DNA of 64,000 bases, from contig NZ_JALGRF010000015.1 of assembly GCF_022815725.1 (NCBI RefSeq), positions 1 to 64,000 of the forward strand, written 5' to 3'. Positions 17,842 to 27,024 of the stretch are shown here, in pieces (positions within the stretch are counted from its first letter, which is position 1; every line of letters begins with the position of its first letter). The position numbers and the translations under genes are program-made. This stretch comes from Streptomyces sp. APSN-46.1 (lineage in GTDB: Bacteria > Actinomycetota > Actinomycetes > Streptomycetales > Streptomycetaceae). The notes under the pieces are model-generated. The model was given only the letters and a program-made list of their open reading frames with translations. It had not been told where the DNA came from and made no database searches.

Positions 17842-18553
17842 AGGACGAGGCGTCGGAGGCCAGGTAGAGAACGGCCTGGGCGATGTCCTCGGGCTCGCCG
17901 ACGCGGCGCAGCGGGGACATCCGGACCATCACCGCCTCGGTCTGCTCCTGGACCTCGGGGGAGTGCCGCCCGGTCATCGGGGTGCGGATCCAGCCGGGTG
18001 CGACGGCGTTGACGCGGATGCCGTGCGGGCCGGTCTCGGTGGCGAGAGTCTTCGTCAGCTGGACCACGGCGGCCTTGGCGGCGCTGTAGCAGAGCAGGCC
18101 GGACTGGGCGGCGTCCACGGCGCCGGAGGCCATGGTGACGATCGAACCGGGGCGGCCGGCGGAGATCATGGCGAGGGCTGCCTCCTGGCAGGTACGCAGG
18201 ACCCCTTTGAAATTGATGTCCATCACCCGGTCGAGGTCCTCGTCGGTGGTCTCCAGAACGCTGCTGGTGTGCATGACGCCGGCGATGGCGGCGGTGATGT
18301 CGAGGGGGCCCGCCGCTTCGACGGCGGCCCGGATCGCGGTGCGGTCGGTGACGTCGAGCAGGTGACCGGCGCAGGTGCCGCCGGCCTTGGAGATGAGGGC
18401 CGCCGTCTCGGCGAGGCCCCGCTCGTCGCGGTCCGCGCAGTGCACGGCCGCGCCCGCCTCGGCGAGGAGCAGGGCGGTGGCGCGGCCGATGCCGCTGGCG
18501 GCGCCGGTGACCAGGGCGGTGCGGCCGGTGAGGTCGTACGCGGGTATGGGCAT
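17789..18553 (-). CDS. Short-chain dehydrogenase/reductase
   Basis: 254 aa from ATG 18553 (MPIPAYDLTGRTALVTG). Classical SDR fold: the nucleotide-binding TGAASGIG near residues 14-21, the acidic DRD after the second strand (suggesting NAD(H) preference), catalytic Ser in MASGAV, YSAAK as the Tyr/Lys pair, and the PGWIRTPMT loop. The family usually has NNAG after the fourth strand; here it reads AAIAG. It ends GGVSMPW. Substrate unknown. An upstream TTG (18589) is in frame but sits on a palindrome. Its 3' end overlaps the small membrane protein on the other strand. Confidence 0.88.
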   Translation of the reverse strand: MPIPAYDLTGRTALVTGAASGIGRATALLLAEAGAAVHCADRDERGLAETAALISKAGGTCAGHLLDVTDRTAIRAAVEAAGPLDITAAIAGVMHTSSVLETTDEDLDRVMDINFKGVLRTCQEAALAMISAGRPGSIVTMASGAVDAAQSGLLCYSAAKAAVVQLTKTLATETGPHGIRVNAVAPGWIRTPMTGRHSPEVQEQTEAVMVRMSPLRRVGEPEDIAQAVLYLASDASSFMTGQILRPNGGVSMPW

Positions 18554-18575
18554 GCCGGGACGGTACGACCGTATC

Positions 18576-18588
18576 TGACGGAGCGTCA
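18576..18588 (-). promoter_or_regulatory. Palindromic candidate operator TGACG-N3-CGTCA upstream of the SDR gene
   Basis: A perfect 5-3-5 inverted repeat, TGACG GAG CGTCA, 23-35 bp before the SDR start. It also covers the stop codon of the upstream glycosylase gene (18586-18588). Similar TGACG/CGTCA palindromes are bound by TetR-family repressors of lipid or SDR genes; here the regulator is unknown and not encoded nearby. Confidence 0.45.
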
Positions 18589-19389
18589 ACTACTGGGCGG
18601 TGCTGACGGCGCGGGACCCGATTGGCAGCGGGGGCACCAGTACGCCGGGCGGTCGTCCTGCGGGGCCTCGCGGATCGGGGTGCCGCAGCGCAGGCAGGGG
18701 CGGCGGGCCCGCCCGTAGACGAACAGGTCCTGGCCGGGCCGGCGGATGCCGGTGGTGTTGCGGGGGCGGTCCTTGTTGGCGGCGAGCAGGCGCTGGGCGG
18801 CCGCGGCCAGCCGGGGGACGGTGGACTCGGGGAGCGCGCCTACGGGGGTCCAGGGGGTGACCTGCGCCATGAAGCAGAGCTCGGCCTTGTAGATGTTGCC
18901 GAGGCCGGCCAGGTTGCGCTGGTCGACCAGGGCCTCGCCGAGGGGGCGCTCGGGGGAGGCCAGGAGGTTGGCGGCGGCCTTGCCGGGGTCCCAGTCCGGG
19001 CCGAGGAGGTCGGGCCCGAGATGGCCGACGACGCGCTCCTCGTCGCAGGTGCGCAGGAGTTCGAGGACCGGGAGGCGGTAGCCGACGGCGGTGTGGTCGG
19101 CGGTGCCCAGGATGGCGCGGATCTCGTGGGCGGGACCGCCGTGCCATTTCTCGCGCGCGGCGAAGACGTGCCAGGCGCCGTCCATCCGGAGGTGGCTGTG
19201 GAGGGTCAGGCCGCCCTCGATGCGGGTGAGGAGGTGTTTGCCCCGGGAAGCGACGTCGAGGGTGGTGCGGCCGGTGAGGTCCACGGTGGCCAGCCGGGGG
19301 ACGCGCAGGTCACTGCGCAGCAGCTCCCGGCCGGCCAGGGCGGCGTGCAGGCGGGTGGCCGCGCGCCAGATGCTGTCGCCTTCGGGCAT
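18586..19389 (-). CDS. nei: Nei/Fpg-family DNA glycosylase (endonuclease VIII type)
   Basis: 267 aa from ATG 19389. After Met removal the N-terminus reads PEGD, giving the catalytic Pro and Glu of the Fpg/Nei family (PEG rather than the PELPEV of MutM). The central H2TH region includes ALVDQRNLAGLGNIYKAELCF at about 165-185. The C-terminal zinc finger is CLRCG...WCPRC. It excises oxidised pyrimidines and nicks the abasic site. A conserved Lys (GKHLL, about 60) and Arg in the finger (GIRRPGQDLFVYGR) are visible. The start has no Shine-Dalgarno sequence; CACAAT lies 6 nt upstream, suggesting a leaderless mRNA. Confidence 0.92.
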   Translation of the reverse strand: MPEGDSIWRAATRLHAALAGRELLRSDLRVPRLATVDLTGRTTLDVASRGKHLLTRIEGGLTLHSHLRMDGAWHVFAAREKWHGGPAHEIRAILGTADHTAVGYRLPVLELLRTCDEERVVGHLGPDLLGPDWDPGKAAANLLASPERPLGEALVDQRNLAGLGNIYKAELCFMAQVTPWTPVGALPESTVPRLAAAAQRLLAANKDRPRNTTGIRRPGQDLFVYGRARRPCLRCGTPIREAPQDDRPAYWCPRCQSGPAPSAPPSS

Positions 19390-19406
19390 GGCCCCATTGT
19401 GGCGCG

Positions 19407-19442
19407 CGAGCCCCTGTGACGGGGTGCCGTCGCAGGGGCTCG
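19407..19442 (-). terminator. Hairpin terminator after the lipoprotein gene
   Basis: Outer arms CGAGCCCCTG / CAGGGGCTCG and inner arms GACGG / CCGTC form one long hairpin. It lies between the lipoprotein stop (19503) and the nei start (19389), both minus strand, and would end lipoprotein transcription just before the nei promoter. Confidence 0.75.
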
Positions 19443-19502
19443 GTGATCGGAGCTCGTTGATCGGGAACGTCAGGGGCCGGTCGGGCCGCCTGCCGCTTCC
19501 GG

Positions 19503-20207
19503 CTACTTCCAGTAGAGGTTCTTGCTGTTGTTCAGGTTGTTGTACGGGTTGCCCCAGTACTCGGCGCCGACGACCTTCGTCTCCGCCGACGGGGCCAGGG
19601 CGATCGCGCAGCTGGTCTGCGTCTGGCCGTTCGTGAAGCCCTTCGGCAGCGAGTCGTCCTTGCACTTCTCGAACTTGCCGATGACCGACACGCCCTGCGC
19701 CTCGCTGCCGTCCGGGAGCAGGCCCTTGATGTGGCCCACCGAGGAGTACGCGAGGTCCGTGGTGCCGACGTTCTTGACCGAGTAGCGGATGTAGTAGGGG
19801 ATCATCCCCTTGACCTTGTCGCCGAGCTTGAGTGGCTCCAGGTCGGCGGGCTGGCCCTGCTCGACCGCGGTGACGGTGAGGGCGATCGTGCCGCTGGTCT
19901 TGCCGTAGGTGAACGGGACCGTGGCGGCCTCGCCGATCTTGAAGGTCGTGCCCGGCTTCGCCATGCCGGCCGCGGCCCCGCCGGGAGCCTCGCCGGCACC
20001 ACCCGTGCCGCCGCCCGGGCTGGCCGGGGAGCTGGGCTGCGCCGACTGGGAGGGCTGGGTGGGCTGGGAGGGCTGCGCGGACGGAGCGCTCGACTGTGCC
20101 GGGGCGATCTCCTCGTTGCCGTCCTTGCAGCCCGTCAGGGACAAGGTGCCGGCAACCGCCAGGCCGACGGCGCCGAGCGTGGTGCGCTTCATACGGATGG
20201 TGCTCAC
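19503..20207 (-). CDS. Secreted lipoprotein, unknown function
   Basis: 234 aa from GTG 20207, with GGGGGAGAG just upstream. A signal peptide ends in the lipobox LTGC (C27). A Ser/Pro/Gln/Gly-rich linker (about 33-85) should span the cell wall. The folded part (about 88-234) has beta-rich sequence ending NSKNLYWK and a Cys pair (KCKDD, TSCAI) that could form a disulfide. It resembles DUF4352-type immunoglobulin-like exported proteins (KIGEAATVPFTYG...GTIALTVTAVEQG...YIRYSVKNVG), but I claim only the fold type. It stands alone with its own terminator. Confidence 0.85.
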   Translation of the reverse strand: MSTIRMKRTTLGAVGLAVAGTLSLTGCKDGNEEIAPAQSSAPSAQPSQPTQPSQSAQPSSPASPGGGTGGAGEAPGGAAAGMAKPGTTFKIGEAATVPFTYGKTSGTIALTVTAVEQGQPADLEPLKLGDKVKGMIPYYIRYSVKNVGTTDLAYSSVGHIKGLLPDGSEAQGVSVIGKFEKCKDDSLPKGFTNGQTQTSCAIALAPSAETKVVGAEYWGNPYNNLNNSKNLYWK

Positions 20208-20374
20208 TTCTCTCCCCCATGAATGTGCATCGCCAATTTCGATGCCTGTGAGGATCTTGATAGTCCACGGCGGAGAGGTTCTGCCAGGTGAGCCGGGGCC
20301 TCGGGCCCTTTCGTGACGCGCTCAGTACATAAGCGCAACATAAGCGGAACCTTTGAGCCCGGGTCCGGAAACGG

Positions 20375-23300
20375 TCACGAACGCAGCCTCAGACCCCGGG
20401 GCGTGGCATGGAATCCGGCCGCTTCCAGGGCCCGTCCGAAGGGCGAGGTCAGGGCGGAAGCGGCATTGATCCGCTCCACCGTGAGAGCGGGGAGCGTGCC
20501 CGCACGGGAGGCCGCGGCCAGGGCCGCCGTGGCCGCCGCGAGGCGGGGATCCTCCGCCGGGGGCCAGGCGAGCAGGGTTTTGCCGCCGCGCTCCAGGTAG
20601 AGGACGAGTTCACCGTCGACCAGGACCACCAGGGAGCCCGCCTTGCGGCCCGGCTTGTGGGTCGCGCCCGTCGGGGGCTCCGGCCAGGACAGCGACGCGC
20701 CGTACGCGTTCGCCGGGTCGGCGGCCGCCAGCACCACCGCCGCCAGCGGAGGCGGGGTCCGCTCGGCCGCCCGGAGCCGGTCCACCGCGCCGTCCATCGC
20801 GAACTGCGCCGCGCCCAGGCCCTCGACGACGTAGCCGCGGCGGGCCTGGCCGCTGTCCTCGAAGGCCGACAGGACGCGGTAGACCGCGCTGAAGCCGCCC
20901 TCCACGCCTTCCGCCGCCACCGCGCCGCGGGTGACGACCCCGTGCCGGTCCAGGAGGGTACGGGCCAGGGCGTGGGCCCGGTGGGTGGGATCCGGGGCGT
21001 GGGCGGGAAGGAGGGACCAGCGCCCGGTGACCGTGGGCGGGCCGGTACGGGAGACGGTCGCGCTGAGGGTCCCGTACCGGCCGCGCGGGATGGTGCGCCG
21101 GGCCCGGTGGGCGGTCGCGCCGGCCGTGCGGCCCGAGCCGAGGAGGGACCGCAGCGGGGCCAGGGTGTCGTTCGTCAGACGGCCGGACCAGGCCAGATCC
21201 CAGACGGCGGTGGCCAGCTCCGGGTCCGTCGCCTCCGGGTGGCGGGCGCGGGCCGCTTCCGAGAGCTGGCGGAAGAACAGGCCGTACCCGCCGGCGAGGG
21301 CGTCGAGGATGCTCTGGTGGAGCTCGGTGAGTTCCAGCGGGTGCGGCGGAGGAAGGAGGAGAGGGGCGGCCTCCGCCAGGTAGAGGGAGATCCAGCCGTC
21401 CTTGCCCGGAAGGGCTCCCGCGCCGGCCCAGACCACCTCGCCGGTGGTCGTGAGCTCGTCCAGCAGGGTCGGTGAGTACCCCGCGACCCGGGACGGGAGG
21501 ATCAGGCGCTCCAGGGCCGAGGCCGGAACCGGGGCGCCCTGGAGCTGCTCGACCGCGCGGGCCAGACCGTCGATGCCGCGCAGGGCGCCGCCCAGATGCT
21601 GCCACTGCGGGAGGAACGTGGCGAGGGAGGCCGGCGGGACCGGCTCCACCTCCTGCCGCAGCGCGGCCAGCGAGCGGCGCCGCAGCCGGCGCAGCACCGC
21701 CGCGTCACACCACTCCTGGCCGATGCCCGCCGGATGGAACTCGCCCTGGACCACCCGGCCGGCCGCCGCCAGCCGGTGCAGGGCGCCCTCGGTGACCGCC
21801 GTGCCCAGCCCGAACCGGGCCGCCACGGCGGCCGTGGTGAACGGCCCGTGGGTGCGGGCGTACCGGGCCAGGAGGTCGCCGAGCGGGTCCTTGACCGGCT
21901 CGGTGAACGCCTCCGGGATCCCGACGGGGAGGGCCGTGCCCAGGGCGTCGCGCAGCCGCCCCGCGTCCTCGATCGCCGCCCAGTGGTCCGCGCCGCCGAT
22001 CCGGACGCGGACGGCCCGGCGGGCGGCGGCGAGCTCGACCGCCCAGGACGGCCCCGCCCCGCGCTCGGCCAGCTCCGCATCCGTCAACGGGCCCAGCAGA
22101 CGCAGCAGGTCCGCCACCGATTCGATGTCCTTGGCGCGGCGGTCCTCGGCCAGCCACTGGAGCTCCCGCTCCAGCTCCGCCAGCACCTCCGCGTCCAGCA
22201 GTTCGCGCAGCTCCGCCTGCCCGAGCAGCTCGGCCAGCAGCCGGGAGTCCAGCGAGAGCGCGGCCGCCCTGCGCTCGGCGAGGGGCGAGTCTCCCTCGTA
22301 GAGGAACTGGGCGACGTAACCGAAGAGGAGGGACCGGGCGAAGGGGGAGGGCTCGGGGGTGGTGACCTCGACCAGGCGGACGCGGCGCGCCTCGATGTCG
22401 CCCATCAGCTCGGTCAGACCCGGGACGTCGAAGACATCCTGGAGGCATTCGCGGACCGCTTCGAGGACGATCGGGAACGAGCCGAATTCGGAGGCGACCT
22501 GGAGGAGTTGGGAGGCGCGCTGGCGCTGCTGCCACAGCGGGGTGCGCTTGCCCGGATCGCGGCGCGGCAACAGCAGGGCGCGGGCCGCGCATTCGCGGAA
22601 GCGCGAGGCGAACAGCGCGGAGCCGCCCACCTGGTCGGTGACGATCTGGCTGATCTCGCCCTGGTCGAAGGTGACGTCCGACGCGCCCAAGGGGGCCTGT
22701 TCGTCGTCGAACTCGAAGGAACGGGGGGCCGCCGGATCGAGGGCGAGGAGGTCCATGGAGAGCAGGTCCGCGTCCGGCAGGCGCAGGACGATCCCGTCGT
22801 CGGCATGCATGACCTGCGCGTCCATCCCGTACCGCTCGGCGAGGCGGGCCCCGAGGGCGAGGGCCCACGGGGCGTGCACCTGGGCGCCGAAGGGGGAGTG
22901 GACGACGACCCGCCAGTCGCCCAGCTCGTCACGGAACCGCTCGACCAGGATCGTCCGGTCGTCGGGCACATGGCCACACGCCTCGCGCTGCTCGGCGATA
23001 TAGGCCAGCACGTTCTCCGCGGCCCAGGCGTCCAGGCCGGCCGCCAGGAGGCGCAGCCGGGCGTCCTCGCCGGTGAGGCCGCCGAGCTCGCGCAGGAACG
23101 CGCCGACCGCCCGGCCCAGTTCGAGCGGGCGGCCCAGCTGGTCGCCCTTCCAGAACGGCAGCCGCCCCGGCACCCCGGGGGCGGGGGAGACCAGCACGCG
23201 GTCCCGGGTGATGTCCTCGATCCGCCACGAGGTGGTGCCGAGGGTGAACACGTCCCCGACGCGGGACTCGTAGACCATCTCCTCGTCGAGCTCGCCGACC

Positions 23301-24982
23301 CGGCCGCCGCCTTTCTTCCCCCTCTTTTCATCAGATCCAGTGGCGCCCGCCAGGAACACGCCGAACAGCCCGCGGTCCGGGATGGTGCCCCCGGAGGTCA
23401 CCGCGAGGCGCTGGGCCCCCGGCCGGCCCGTGATCGTACCGGCCACGCGGTCCCACACCACGCGCGGTCTGAGCTCCGCGAACGCGTCCGACGGATAGCG
23501 GCCGGCCAGCATGTCCAGCACCGCCGTGAACGCCGAATCGGGCAGCGCCGCGAAGGGGGCCGCCCGCCGCACCAGGGCCAGCAGGTCGTCCAGCTGCCAG
23601 GTGTCCATCGCGGTCATCGCGACCAGCTGCTGCGCGAGCACGTCCAGCGGGTTGGAGGGAATGCGCAGGGATTCGATCGAGCCGGTGCGCATCCGCTCCG
23701 TCACCACGGCGGCCTGGACCAGATCGCCCCGGTACTTGGGGAAGACCACGCCCGTGGAGACCGCGCCGACCTGGTGCCCGGCCCGGCCGACACGCTGGAG
23801 GCCGGAGGCCACCGAGGGCGGCGACTCGACCTGCACGACCAGGTCGACGGCCCCCATGTCGATGCCCAGTTCCAGACTGGAGGTGGCCACCACGGCGGGC
23901 AGCCGGCCCGCCTTCAGATCCTCCTCCACCAGCGCCCGCTGCTCCTTGGACACCGAACCGTGGTGCGCGCGGGCCAGCAGCGGCGGGGCGCCCTGGGCGG
24001 CGCCCGACTGGGCCATGATCTGGGCCGGCGGGGGCCCGTCCGGCAGCTTCTCGCCCAGCGCCCGCTCGTACGCGATCTCGTTGAGCCGGTTGCAGAGCCG
24101 CTCGGCGAGGCGCCGGGAGTTGGCGAACACGATCGTCGAACGGTGGGCCTGGACGAGATCGGCGATCCGCTCTTCCACATGGGGCCAGATCGACGGCTTG
24201 TCACCGCCCTCCCGTCCCTCGGTGGCGGGCGAGCCGCCCAACTCGCCCATGTCCTCGACCGGGACGACCACCGACAGGTCGAACTCCTTGTCCGACGGCG
24301 GCTGGACGATCTCCACCTTGCCGCGGGGCGCGAGATACCGGGCCACCTCGTCCACCGGCCGGACCGTCGCCGACAGGCCGATCCGGCGGGCCGGGCGCGG
24401 CAGCAGCTCGTCCAACCGCTCCAAGGACAGGGCCAGATGCGCGCCGCGCTTGGTCCCGGCGACCGCGTGCACCTCGTCCAGGATCACCGTCTCGATCCCG
24501 GCCAGGGCATCGCGCGCGGCCGAGGTCAGCATCAGGAACAACGACTCCGGCGTGGTGATCAGGATGTCCGGCGGCCGGGTGGACAGCGCCCGCCGCTCGG
24601 CGGGCGGGGTGTCCCCGGACCGGATCCCGACCCGGATCTCCGGCTCGGGGAGCCCGAGGCGCACGGACTCCTGGCGGATACCGGTCAGCGGGCTGCGCAG
24701 GTTCCGCTCCACATCGACCGCGAGGGCCTTCAGCGGAGACACGTACAGCACCCGGCAGCGCTTCTTCGGCTCGGCCGGCGGCGGGGTGGACGCGAGCTGG
24801 TCGAGGGCGGCGAGAAAGGCCGCCAAGGTCTTGCCGGAGCCGGTGGGCGCCACGACGAGCACATCCGAACCCTCCCCGATCGCCCGCCAGGCCCCCTCCT
24901 GCGCGGACGTGGGCGTACGGAAGGCCCCCGTGAACCACGAGCGGGTCGCGGGGGAGAACGAATCGAGCGCGGCAGTGGCCAT
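20375..24982 (-). CDS. lhr: Large ATP-dependent helicase Lhr
   Basis: 1535 aa from ATG 24982 (MATAALDSFSPATRSWFTGAF). Superfamily 2 helicase with Q-motif-like FRTPTSAQEGAW, Walker A APTGSGKT near 46-53, DEVH box, the motif III region, and QRVGRAGHQVG (motif VI). The helicase core spans about 1-480. It is followed by winged helix, Lhr-Core and beta domains and then the long C-terminal half seen only in bacterial full-length Lhr (about 1500 residues). It unwinds RNA:DNA hybrids and DNA in repair; in mycobacteria it belongs to a mitomycin-inducible repair set. The start lacks a Shine-Dalgarno sequence and CACGAT lies 6 nt upstream. Nei lies downstream on the same strand. Confidence 0.96.
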   Translation of the reverse strand: MATAALDSFSPATRSWFTGAFRTPTSAQEGAWRAIGEGSDVLVVAPTGSGKTLAAFLAALDQLASTPPPAEPKKRCRVLYVSPLKALAVDVERNLRSPLTGIRQESVRLGLPEPEIRVGIRSGDTPPAERRALSTRPPDILITTPESLFLMLTSAARDALAGIETVILDEVHAVAGTKRGAHLALSLERLDELLPRPARRIGLSATVRPVDEVARYLAPRGKVEIVQPPSDKEFDLSVVVPVEDMGELGGSPATEGREGGDKPSIWPHVEERIADLVQAHRSTIVFANSRRLAERLCNRLNEIAYERALGEKLPDGPPPAQIMAQSGAAQGAPPLLARAHHGSVSKEQRALVEEDLKAGRLPAVVATSSLELGIDMGAVDLVVQVESPPSVASGLQRVGRAGHQVGAVSTGVVFPKYRGDLVQAAVVTERMRTGSIESLRIPSNPLDVLAQQLVAMTAMDTWQLDDLLALVRRAAPFAALPDSAFTAVLDMLAGRYPSDAFAELRPRVVWDRVAGTITGRPGAQRLAVTSGGTIPDRGLFGVFLAGATGSDEKRGKKGGGRVGELDEEMVYESRVGDVFTLGTTSWRIEDITRDRVLVSPAPGVPGRLPFWKGDQLGRPLELGRAVGAFLRELGGLTGEDARLRLLAAGLDAWAAENVLAYIAEQREACGHVPDDRTILVERFRDELGDWRVVVHSPFGAQVHAPWALALGARLAERYGMDAQVMHADDGIVLRLPDADLLSMDLLALDPAAPRSFEFDDEQAPLGASDVTFDQGEISQIVTDQVGGSALFASRFRECAARALLLPRRDPGKRTPLWQQRQRASQLLQVASEFGSFPIVLEAVRECLQDVFDVPGLTELMGDIEARRVRLVEVTTPEPSPFARSLLFGYVAQFLYEGDSPLAERRAAALSLDSRLLAELLGQAELRELLDAEVLAELERELQWLAEDRRAKDIESVADLLRLLGPLTDAELAERGAGPSWAVELAAARRAVRVRIGGADHWAAIEDAGRLRDALGTALPVGIPEAFTEPVKDPLGDLLARYARTHGPFTTAAVAARFGLGTAVTEGALHRLAAAGRVVQGEFHPAGIGQEWCDAAVLRRLRRRSLAALRQEVEPVPPASLATFLPQWQHLGGALRGIDGLARAVEQLQGAPVPASALERLILPSRVAGYSPTLLDELTTTGEVVWAGAGALPGKDGWISLYLAEAAPLLLPPPHPLELTELHQSILDALAGGYGLFFRQLSEAARARHPEATDPELATAVWDLAWSGRLTNDTLAPLRSLLGSGRTAGATAHRARRTIPRGRYGTLSATVSRTGPPTVTGRWSLLPAHAPDPTHRAHALARTLLDRHGVVTRGAVAAEGVEGGFSAVYRVLSAFEDSGQARRGYVVEGLGAAQFAMDGAVDRLRAAERTPPPLAAVVLAAADPANAYGASLSWPEPPTGATHKPGRKAGSLVVLVDGELVLYLERGGKTLLAWPPAEDPRLAAATAALAAASRAGTLPALTVERINAASALTSPFGRALEAAGFHATPRGLRLRS

Positions 24983-25062
24983 GCCCCCATCGTGCACCCG
25001 GCCACTGACAGCGGGCCGGACCTGCGCGAACACCGCCCGGACTCGGGGCGCAGAATGGGGGG

Positions 25063-25896
25063 ATGGGCGCGGACGAGGGCCGGACGGAATGGGCGCGGCA
25101 CTGGCAGTACGCGGAACTGCCCGGGCTGGACCTGCTGCGGGCCCACTACGTACGCCACACCTTCCCGCGCCACGCGCACGACGGGTACGTCATCGCGGCC
25201 GTCACCGGCGGCATCGAGGAGATCGGCATGCCCGACGGCATCCGGCGGGCCGGGCCGGGCAGCGTGGTCCTGATCAACCCCGAGGTACCCCACAGCGCCC
25301 GCGCCGGCGTGCCCGAGGGCTGGGCGTACGCCACCCTCTACCCCTCCCGCGAGCTGATCACCGAGGTCGCCGCCGAGATCGGCACCCTGCGCGGGACACC
25401 CGGATTCACCACCGACATGGTCGCCGACCCGCGGACCGCGCGGGTGATCACCGAGGTGCACCGGGCCGCGGAGGCCGGGAACGCGCTGGCCGCCGACACC
25501 CTGCTGCGGGGGGCCGTGGCGCGGATGCTCGCCCGGCACGCGGCCCCGCTGCCCGCCCGTACGGTACGCCGCGCGGGCGCCGCCGACGCCGAACGGGCCC
25601 GGGCCGTACTGGAGGGGCGGATGGCGGACCCGCCGTCCCTGGAGCAGCTCGCGGCGGAGCTGGGGACCAGCCCGTTCGCGCTGCTGCGGGCCTTCCGCGA
25701 GCGGTACGGGATGCCGCCGCACACCTGGCTCACCGACGCCCGGGTCCGGCGGGCGCGCCGCCTGCTCGACGCGGGCACCGCGCCGGCGGAGGCGGCCGTG
25801 GCCGTCGGCTTCACCGACCAGCCGCACCTGAACCGGCACTTCACCCGGATCGTGGGGGTACCGCCGGGGGCGTACCGGCGCGAACGGGCCGGTTAG
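25063..25896 (+). CDS. AraC-family transcriptional regulator
   Basis: 277 aa from ATG 25063. The N-terminal half is a cupin ligand domain (HTFPRHAHDGYVIAAVTGG, PGSVVLINPEVPHSARAG), which in this family binds a small ligand. The C-terminal AraC DNA-binding domain (about 185-275) has two helix-turn-helix units (LEQLAAELGTSPFALLRAFRERYGMPPHTWL and PAEAAVAVGFTDQPHLNRHFTRIVGVPPGAYR). It is divergent from lhr and 109 bp upstream of azlCD on the same strand, so it is the natural candidate to control azlCD. The ligand may be an amino acid. CAGAAT lies 6 nt before the ATG. Confidence 0.92.
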   Translation: MGADEGRTEWARHWQYAELPGLDLLRAHYVRHTFPRHAHDGYVIAAVTGGIEEIGMPDGIRRAGPGSVVLINPEVPHSARAGVPEGWAYATLYPSRELITEVAAEIGTLRGTPGFTTDMVADPRTARVITEVHRAAEAGNALAADTLLRGAVARMLARHAAPLPARTVRRAGAADAERARAVLEGRMADPPSLEQLAAELGTSPFALLRAFRERYGMPPHTWLTDARVRRARRLLDAGTAPAEAAVAVGFTDQPHLNRHFTRIVGVPPGAYRRERAG

Positions 25897-25903
25897 GCCC
25901 CCG

Positions 25904-25965
25904 GGGGCGTGCGAGCCCAGGGGCGTGCAAGCCCGGGGCGTGTAAGCCCGGGGGCGTGCAAGAAC
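25904..25965 (+). repeat. Four tandem ~16-bp repeats (GGGGCGTGCAAGCCCG) before azlC
   Basis: Units at 25904-25919, 25920-25935, 25936-25950 and 25951-25965 share GGGCGTG(C/T)(A/G)AG. They begin just after the AraC-type stop codon and end about 40 bp before azlC. AraC-family proteins bind direct repeats, so this may be their operator array. It could also be a neutral tandem duplication. Confidence 0.7.
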
Positions 25966-26005
25966 GTACAAGACCGGACCACCCCGGCCCGCCTACGTTC
26001 GCGGG

Positions 26006-26719
26006 GTGGAAGCACATCAGATGGTGAGGCAGGAGACCCCCGAGGGGGCCGTCGAGCGGCCGCGCGCCGCCGTCGTACGGGACGCGCTCGGCGTCGGGGT
26101 GGCCGTCGGGCTGTCCGGGTTCGCGTTCGGGGTGACCGCCGCCGGGGCCGGGATCAGCACCCTCCAGGCCTGCGCGCTGAGCCTGCTCGTCTTCACCGGG
26201 GCCTCGCAGTTCGCCCTGGTCGGAGCGCTGGCCGCGGGCGGGAACCCGTTCACAGCCGCCGCCGGGGCCTTCTTCCTCGGAACCCGCAACGCCTTCTACG
26301 GGCTGCGGCTGTCCCAGTTGCTCGCACTGCCCCGGGCCGTACGGCCCCTCGCCGCGCACTGGGTGATCGACGAGACCACCGCCGTGTCCCTGGCCCAGCC
26401 CGACCGGAAGTCGGCGCGCCTCGGGTTCACCGTGACCGGGCTGAGCCTGTACGTCCTGTGGAACCTGACCACCCTGCTGGGGGCGCTGGGCGCCGAGGCC
26501 ATCGGGGACACGCAGGCGTGGGGGCTGGACGCCGCCGGACCGGCCGTCTTCCTCGCCCTGCTCGCGCCGATGCTGAAGACCGCCACCGAGCGGGCCGCCG
26601 CCGCGCTCGCCCTGGTCCTCGGGCTGGGCCTGCTGCCAGTGCTGCCCGCCGGGGTGCCCGTGCTGATCGCCGCCCTCGCCGCGCCCGTGGTGCTCTGGAT
26701 GAAGGGACGCCGCTCGTGA
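26006..26719 (+). CDS. azlC: AzlC-family branched-chain amino acid exporter, large subunit
   Basis: 237 aa from GTG 26006; ATG 26021 is an alternative. TACGTT ends 6 nt before the GTG and there is no Shine-Dalgarno sequence. About seven membrane helices are visible, including the conserved core SLLVFTGASQFALVGALAAGG (about 70-90) and FFLGTRNAFYGLRLS (about 100-115), hallmarks of AzlC. With AzlD it forms a two-part exporter of branched-chain or related amino acids. The stop overlaps the azlD start (GTGA), so the subunits are translationally coupled. An AraC-type regulator lies upstream. Confidence 0.93.
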   Translation: MEAHQMVRQETPEGAVERPRAAVVRDALGVGVAVGLSGFAFGVTAAGAGISTLQACALSLLVFTGASQFALVGALAAGGNPFTAAAGAFFLGTRNAFYGLRLSQLLALPRAVRPLAAHWVIDETTAVSLAQPDRKSARLGFTVTGLSLYVLWNLTTLLGALGAEAIGDTQAWGLDAAGPAVFLALLAPMLKTATERAAAALALVLGLGLLPVLPAGVPVLIAALAAPVVLWMKGRRS

Positions 26720-27024
26720 ACGTCTGGATCGCCATCGCACTGACCGTCGTCGGTTGCTACGCCGTCAAGCTCGCCGGGCTGCTGGTGCCCGCCGGGGCCC
26801 TGGAGCGGCCGACGGTGCGGAAGCTGTCCGCACTGCTCCCGGTCGCGCTGCTCGCCGCGCTCACCGCGCAGCAGACCTTCAGCACCGGGCACGAGCTCGT
26901 CCTCGACGCCCGCGCCGCGGGGCTCGCCGCCGCCGGGGTGGCGCTGCTGCTGCGGGCGCCCTTCCTCATCGTGGTCGCGGCCGCGGTCGTCGTCACGGCG
27001 GGTGTACGGGCCCTGGCCGGTTAA
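26716..27024 (+). CDS. azlD: AzlD-family exporter, small subunit
   Basis: 102 aa from GTG 26716 overlapping the azlC stop. Four hydrophobic helices (VWIAIALTVVGCYAVKLAGLLV, LSALLPVALLAALTAQQTF, AAGLAAAGVALLLRAPFLIVVAAAVVVTAGV). This is the usual size for AzlD, the partner of AzlC. Convergent with the next gene, which begins on the other strand 36 bp beyond the stop. Confidence 0.92.
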   Translation: MNVWIAIALTVVGCYAVKLAGLLVPAGALERPTVRKLSALLPVALLAALTAQQTFSTGHELVLDARAAGLAAAGVALLLRAPFLIVVAAAVVVTAGVRALAG

